Source: Trema orientale (lineage: Eukaryota > Streptophyta > Magnoliopsida > Rosales > Cannabaceae). From it: a stretch of 64,000 nucleotides of DNA. The translations under genes were made by a program, and so were the position numbers. The notes beneath the pieces were generated by a model, which had not been told where the DNA came from, did not search any database, and saw only the letters and a list, made by a program, of their open reading frames with translations. The stretch spans positions 488,682 to 552,681 of the forward strand of contig JXTC01000137.1 in NCBI GenBank assembly GCA_002914845.1, given 5' to 3'. Below, piece after piece: positions 58,091 through 64,000 of this stretch. Each line of letters starts with the position of its first letter. Position 1 is the first letter of the stretch.

Positions 58091-58550
58091 NNNNNNNNNN
58101 NNNNNNNNNNNNNNNNNNNNNNNNNNNNNNNNNNNNNNNNNNNNNNNNNNNNNNNNNNNNNNNNNNNNNNNNNNNNNNNNNNNNNNNNNNNNNNNNNNNN
58201 NNNNNNNNNNNNNNNNNNNNNNNNNNNNNNNNNNNNNNNNNNNNNNNNNNNNNNNNNNNNNNNNNNNNNNNNNNNNNNNNNNNNNNNNNNNNNNNNNNNN
58301 NNNNNNNNNNNNNNNNNNNNNNNNNNNNNNNNNNNNNNNNNNNNNNNNNNNNNNNNNNNNNNNNNNNNNNNNNNNNNNNNNNNNNNNNNNNNNNNNNNNN
58401 NNNNNNNNNNNNNNNNNNNNNNNNNNNNNNNNNNNNNNNNNNNNNNNNNNNNNNNNNNNNNNNNNNNNNNNNNNNNNNNNNNNNNNNNNNNNNNNNNNNN
58501 NNNNNNNNNNNNNNNNNNNNNNNNNNNNNNNNNNNNNNNNNNNNNNNNNN
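58091..58550. other. Assembly gap (Ns)
   Basis: A run of 460 N characters. The open frame drawn across it is not real. Confidence 1.
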
Positions 58551-60542
58551 TTTTTTTTTAATACTACTATACTAATCTCTTATTTCACATAGAGCCACAA
58601 TGCTAAACACTGCCTTTGAAGTATCGCTCGAAGGATTCCTCTTCTTCACAATGTTATATGATCATTTACGTGTTATTCAATTCTATTGAGACACTAATAC
58701 TATCATCTTCATGCGGTATTATAGTCTTTATGAATATTATATGACTACATATTGATACTAGCTTTTAAGGTTGAATTAAATGATTAATGTTATTAAAATA
58801 TGAAATCGGATAGTAGATTCCATGTCAAGCAGGAGATCAAAAAAGCGCAAAATAGAGTATTTGTAGCGGTCCTTTTGCAATTTGATGTTAAAAAGATTTC
58901 CAGTGTTAGTACTTTTTTTAATCAAAAGGTAATTTCATTTAATAAAATGAGCAATATAATAAAAACCATCAAAGCTGCCATGTAGCGGTAGAGATGCCTT
59001 TCACAAGTCTATACAATCTCAGTTCCCGACCTTCATAGTGAGAGAATTACGGGTTTGGCCTTATAGGAGCGTGAGGACACCTGTTTTCCCTTTTTATTTA
59101 GGGTAAAAGAAAAAAAAAATACAATACAAGTTTTTTATTTAGCAAAAAAAAAAAAAAAAAAAAAAACAACAACAAAAACACAAAACAATACAAGATATTG
59201 ACGAGTGCATGCGGACAAGAGATACAATTAAAGCCTATCACCCAGAGATTCGGATGTTCGGAAATTTCATTTCGATTTTCCTCACTCTTTTAAAAGCAAG
59301 ATCAGTAGCTTTACGTAGCATAATATTTCAGAAAACTATTACATAGAAGCAGCTTCACAAAGCTTAAATGGGCTATACCCGTCTTCTTCAAAAAAAGTTA
59401 AAAAAAAAAAGGGAAAAAGGACTCTACCCGATAGATTAGTATTTACTTTTCTTTACTCAAAAAAGGAAAAAAAAGAATTCACATAAATGTCGAAACAGCA
59501 TAGGTGGAATTTCATTGGATGATATTTATTTACCAAACTTGTGTTGATCCATTGGTTTAGATGGTATCAGGGACAGCTTTTTGGGTAAGAAGTTTATAAT
59601 TTAAAGAATTAGAGCTTATACATCTGGTTTTGAAATCTCAATACAAAATTTCTTATGGCAAATGGAATTGTGGCAGCAACGTATAAGGGGAAAAAATGAC
59701 GAAGAAAAGAGCCAGTTGTGGCAAAAGCGATGTTTGTTTTGTCCAGTTCCTAAATGGGAAAAGCTAATGAAAAAGTATATGATAGTCTATCATTTTATTC
59801 ATAATAATATTTGCTTTATACACGTTAAGGTTCCAAAAGGCAAGGTAAAGGACAGAATAATCCTTTTTGAAAAAAATTTTAAGAGAAAGTATCAAATATC
59901 TATAGTGTCAAGAAGCGATGACAATAACAATAACAATAATAAAGTAATGATAATAATAAGAAAGTACATGCACATGCATATGGTTGAGTAGACTTCTATG
60001 GTCCAAAAAGTATTAATTTGGATCTCATCTTAGGATGTTGCTTACATACACTTGATGTTGTGGTGATGGTTCTTGTTACTTTGTGTAATATATGGGGAAC
60101 AAAGCAACCACTTGTCAAAAATATTTGTCATTTTAATTCGAATATGTGTTTAATTCAAAAGACTCTAAGTTGTATTGCTAGTATTATATCAAAGATTCCA
60201 TTAGTTAAAAGATCTCTCTTTTTTTTTTTCTCTTGAAAATGCCAAATTGGAGAATGGTTTTTGATAATAATGCAAAAGATGTGTCTTACAATATTCAAAC
60301 AATGTGTCATATTTAGTGACTACATATTCACAAGGATTTTAAGTACTAGCACTAATATCATGTCTCATTGTTTGATATATGAACATTTTACATGGACATA
60401 TAAGCGTAACCCATATTTCGATATTGAATGGTCTAAGTCTCCAAGTTTTTGAAGAAAAAAGAAATAAGGAAGTGGACCTAACTTCTAAAGTTTTAGGCCA
60501 AATGGACTTTTTGAAGAATATTTTTTAGAATAACTTAATAAG
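58551..60542. other. Noncoding DNA; possible SINE at about 59540-59650
   Basis: No gene is supported; the frames at 58800, 59662 and 60018 show no family resemblance. Around 59547 the sequence TTGGTTTAGATGGTATCAGGG is A-box-like, and CTGGTTTTGAAATCTC near 59621 is B-box-like, at a spacing suggesting a tRNA-derived SINE. This is weak evidence. Confidence 0.35.
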
Positions 60543-61434
60543 TGTCATACCCCGATTCACGTGCATGGCTTCGTGTAATGTGAAATAGAGCTTTGTCTTG
60601 TTCTAAGTTAAGTAGAGGAGTTAAGCTAGTCAATGAGTAGCTTAATAATTTTGTAAGTTCATAAAGATCTTACTAAAAGGATTTCATATTTTACGAGACA
60701 GACTTTTATTGTTAGGTTTTATACAATTGAAATAGGTTAAGCTACTGATTGAGGTACTTAGCATTATAAACTTTTGATGATAGACAATATGATAAGAGAA
60801 AATATGCATAATTAAGGCATGTTTATGAAAGGAAAAATTAAAGTGATTTTAAGAAGTTCATGTTTTTAAGAAAAATATTACCATTGTATTTAAGTTTCTA
60901 AGTTATGTTGTTTATGAAGTATGGCTTCTAGCTGAGTAATTGTGTAGAAAAGAGGTGGCGAAATCCCTTGAGGCGAAAGGGCCAAGACAGAGTAAGCCTC
61001 AAATGGTATTGATTAAGAGGTCTACTATGTTACTAAGTTAGAAGTTATACTTAAAATGGGGCCCAAAACAATGTTTAAAGAAAGAATATTTTCTAAAGAA
61101 AGTTGTACAATGAGCATCAAATATTTTTATAACACGTCAGCATTGATATGCATACACTGTCTTTACTTACTGAGCGTCAGCTCATTATAGTTCTTGTAAT
61201 ACAAATTTTAGTTGCATCAGTAGATTCTTGAAAGCTGGCTGAGCTGCAGTTCTATTCATCCCTTATATTTTATTTCCAAAATTTTCAACTGTAAAATGAA
61301 GTCTTATGCCCTTTTTAGTTTTTCCGTTTTCAAATACTTAGTTTTCGAAGAAAGTTACGAAGGCTTAATGCGTCTTGGCCTAACTGGTTACGTTTTCAAG
61401 CAAAGTTTGACCAACTAGATTGGAGGGTATTACA
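60543..61434. mobile_element. Solo LTR of a Ty3/gypsy-type element with 5-bp target duplication
   Basis: The element starts TGTCATACCCCGATT and ends GGAGGGTATTACA, the canonical TG...CA form with the CACCCCG/GGGGTATTACA-like ends of plant chromovirus LTRs. The identical 5-bp flanks ATAAG (60538-60542 and 61435-61439) are the target duplication. At 892 bp with no internal retroelement genes on either side, it is a solo LTR left by recombination between two LTRs. Confidence 0.9.
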
Positions 61435-61439
61435 ATAAG

Positions 61440-61679
61440 ACTATCACAATATTAGTACCGGATAGTCACTACAGTAGTGACATTTGATTGGTCATAAAAA
61501 GTTCGTAAGTTTACGATCATAAAATATAGTGAATATTGTGACATTCTTAAGAAAGTTATTCTAAAAATTCTTCTGAAAAACGTCATTTTAGCCAAAATTA
61601 CTCACCAAATTAAGTCCATTTTCCAACGAAAAAGTGGCCCATCACACTAACATGGGCCAAGAGCCTAGTGTAGAAAGAA
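61440..61679. other. Short noncoding spacer with a small dyad
   Basis: GTCACTACAGTAGTGAC near 61466 is a perfect short palindrome. No other feature was recognised. Confidence 0.35.
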
Positions 61680-62084
61680 GGGTTTCTAACACTTATACCT
61701 ATAAAAACCGAAAAGAACTATAAAAGTACGGAAGTTAGGGTTTTTTTCCAATTTTTGTACAGTTTTAATTAGGAAAATATCACTTTTTAAAAAATATTTA
61801 GAAAAATACAATTTTTAAAATAGTTACTGGTTACCAGTTTCTGGAAACTGGTTATTGGAAACTAGTTATCAGTTATATACCAGTTATAAATATCTTCGAT
61901 TACTAGTTACCAATTTTTGGAAACTGGTTACTAGAAACTAGTTACTATTTTAAAAAATAGTATTTTTATAAATATTTTTTAAAAAACCGTATTTTTCTAA
62001 TAAAAACCGCACCGTGAAAAATACAAAAGCACCGTATTTTTCTAATTTTTTTTCAGAAATACCGTATATTTTCTAATTTCCCCT
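61680..62084. mobile_element. Foldback MITE, copy 2 (inverted relative to 14927-15315)
   Basis: From GGTTTCTAACACTTATACC to TTTTCTAATTTCCCC this is the reverse complement of the element at 14927-15315, with the same internal CCAGTTTCTGGAAACTGG dyads. The two copies have diverged by many substitutions and small indels. Confidence 0.75.
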
Positions 62085-62809
62085 AGAAAGAAAACAAAAT
62101 CAATTTTGGCCCAAAATAGAAGATACATTCCAACTTCATTTCCCTCCAGGGGATTCAACTGCAGGTCCCACCTTTTGGGAAGAAACTAGAGGAAATTAGA
62201 CTAAAGGTCACTTATTGGACTATACTTTGTTAGTCTTTTTATTATTATTATTATCATTTAAGTTTTATAGCAATTTCTATTGATTAACATCCCTTTTTGC
62301 CCTTCTTTCCTCATTCTCTCGTGACCTCTCACTGTTTAATTTTGACATTTTGTGGGTGGTGATTTTGGTATAAAACGATTAACTTTCTAAATTTTTAATT
62401 CATCTGTTACTTTACAAATAATTGTTTTAGGAACTACTACTCTTGAAACTCATAGTTGAATTTGGAATAGAGCCAACCAAAGTGACTGTAGCCTAGTTCT
62501 AGAATCCATGTGAAGTTTAGGTCTTCCATATTCGGAGTGTTCAAATGGATCAATATCACATTATTTTAAAAATATGGGCTTTTTAGCCGAAGGCCCGAAT
62601 TTTGGTTCATGGTAGGCAAAAATGGCTTTTTTTTTTTCAAATGTTGTTAAAAAATAGCTGAATTTTAAAAATTATTTTAAAAAATGACTATTTTCATATT
62701 TAATATATCAAAATATATTGATTTATTTTTAAAAAAATTGATTTACTTCATAAAAATAGATCAAGTAAAGAAGGGCCATTTATCAAAATAAAATTATAAA
62801 GCTATCTAT
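62085..62809. other. Noncoding DNA, nothing recognised
   Basis: AT-rich with T runs; no exons or terminal repeats were identified. Confidence 0.35.
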
Positions 62810-63390
62810 CCACTGCCTCTAGCCCTCAAATTCACCCGGGAGTTTATACCCTTTCAAGAATTTCATGATCTCATCCCAGATGCCGGCTAGCTCGAGCCTC
62901 TTGACATTGGCTTTGAAGTCGTCCGTCCTGGTTCTTATGAAGCTTGGAGGAATCATACAACCCCACTTTTGTGAAGCTCATAGGCGTTCTTGTATTGTAA
63001 AGCTCTATCTTTTTCAATGCCCTTTCCGTATCTGTGACCTTTGATTTAACTTTTTCTTGATTATTTCTTTTCTTTTGCTCGTGCCGCTTGTACCTCTGCA
63101 AATTCATATACATGTTGAATAAGTATTCCGGGTCTTACAAAAACACAGACTGAATACAGAATTAGACTAAAATATCACATGAGGTCGAATCATGAAAAGC
63201 TTTTAAAATTAGTCCACCACACGTTTCTAAAGCTCTTTGATTCCAAATTTTTAACACTCCCTTGGCTATTCTGTCCAATTTAGTCACAAAAAAAAAAAAG
63301 AAGATAAATTTGCTGGTGAATTGGATAGAATTGAACAGAGGGATTAAAATCTTACAAAATGAAAGTTTAAGGCTGGCGTTTTTCTAGGGA
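62810..63390 (-). pseudogene. EDS1-derived fragment: intron 2 and start of exon 3
   Basis: On the minus strand, 63390 to about 63115 matches EDS1 intron 2 (for example the complement of TTGTAAGATTTTAATCCCT and of TTGGACAGAATAGCC, then AATACTTATTCAACATGTATATG). From about 63101 it continues as exon 3 (EQKKRNNQEKVKSKVTDTERA, then KVGLYDSSKLHK). It has frameshifts and ends near 62812 in a segment resembling WDEIMKFLKGYKLPGEFEG. It lacks the RLCLLAAGE segment that starts exon 3 of the intact gene. It lies in opposite orientation to EDS1 and about 18 kb away, and cannot encode a functional protein. Confidence 0.85.
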
Positions 63391-64000
63391 TTAAAATCCT
63401 AATCGATCATGTATGAAAACACCATTTAAGTTAGTAAAACTTAAATGAATGAAAATTCTGTTTGCATTCTAAAACTTGAATTCTTACTAATACCACTTTT
63501 AAACAAATTGACATGCACCATAAATTCCCCTGAAAATTAGTGTTTTTTATTTTATTTTATTTTTATTTTATCATTATTTTTCGAACGAGCTGGGTATCAT
63601 TTTCCCGATTGGAGTTGAGATTTTCAGACCACTCGAGTTACTGTACTCTAGTTCAGGGACAAGAATTCAAGTGAAGGACATGACGACATGTACCCAAAAT
63701 TTGTTAGGTATAAGAACTCACTCAATCCTCTTAAAAGTTGTGTGTATATATGTACTGAAACTTGCAAGAAATACAAATTGGTTTATTACATAACTCAATT
63801 GCAATATAAAAGCTAAATGAACGTGAACGTGAAAGTGTTCCTTTCCCATTTTGCTCAACACTCCTGGTCGTACACCGAAACAATGAGTGGCCCCAAATCT
63901 CGAGTACAATCCAACTGACAAAAAATTATCTCACTATGTGGGTTCATGTATTTTTTTTCGCTTTTGATGTTTGAAGCCCTAAAGTTGCAGATACGAAGTG
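63391..64000. other. Noncoding DNA, nothing recognised
   Basis: AT-rich; the minus-strand frame at 63718-63921 has no recognisable features. EDS1 similarity does not clearly continue past about 63390. Confidence 0.35.

Noticed and set aside
58073..58561. Open frame across the second N gap
   Set aside because: It consists almost wholly of Ns.

Overview
This window is plant nuclear DNA, almost certainly from a eudicot. The evidence is multi-exon genes with GT-AG introns, an EDS1 gene, a plant-type F-box/FBA gene, very AT-rich intergenic DNA, and a typical plant mix of transposons (hAT, Mutator-like, Helitron, Ty3/gypsy, MITEs). The species cannot be read from the sequence. It is a draft assembly: N runs at 13184-13816 and 58091-58550, and single Ns at 25206 and 28375. 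Some frame breaks could therefore be sequencing errors.

Layout. 1-1179: 3'-truncated, frame-broken AAA-ATPase (BCS1-like) on the minus strand, with a Mutator-type MITE just upstream (1378-1842). 3482-~7600 (minus): remnant of a Ty3/gypsy element (LTR, primer-binding-site-like motif, ~62-bp tandem repeats in the leader, broken gag) joined to a FAR1/FHY3-like fragment. 10238-14570: a gene encoding an RGG-rich protein, mostly lost in the N gap, and an upstream duplicate of its 5' end interrupted by a hAT-type element. 14700-18650: decayed hAT transposase gene with nested MITEs. 20500-26456: decayed Helitron (HUH Rep plus start of PIF1 helicase). 26985-29015: fragments of an unidentified gene whose sister copy lies at 45631-47560. 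~29020-31075: Ty3/gypsy chromodomain end and LTR. 31925-34806: a Mutator-like element with a perfect 9-bp target duplication carrying spliced gene fragments (a Pack-MULE candidate). 35664-37034: intact F-box gene. 37798-38629: internally deleted betaine-aldehyde-dehydrogenase (ALDH10) pseudogene. 41503-41857: two palindromic MITEs. 42191-44679: EDS1, three exons, apparently intact. 48350-49660: array of degenerate ACTGG/CCAGT dyads. 50203-50660: chimera of a RING-gene fragment and the EDS1 3' end. 52869-54193 (minus): intact three-exon NOT4-like RING gene. 54890-58090: inverted-repeat elements. 60543-61434: solo LTR with perfect 5-bp target duplication. 61680-62084: second copy of a foldback MITE. 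~62810-63390 (minus): another EDS1-derived fragment.

The genes likely to be functional are EDS1 (basal and TIR-NLR immunity), the F-box protein, the RING protein, and perhaps the RGG-protein gene. They do not form an operon-like unit. The strongest theme is gene-fragment traffic: pieces of EDS1, the RING gene, ALDH10, FAR1 and at least two unidentified genes lie among transposons, some inside elements with clear boundaries. I saw no prokaryotic-type system, CRISPR array, rRNA gene or convincing tRNA gene.
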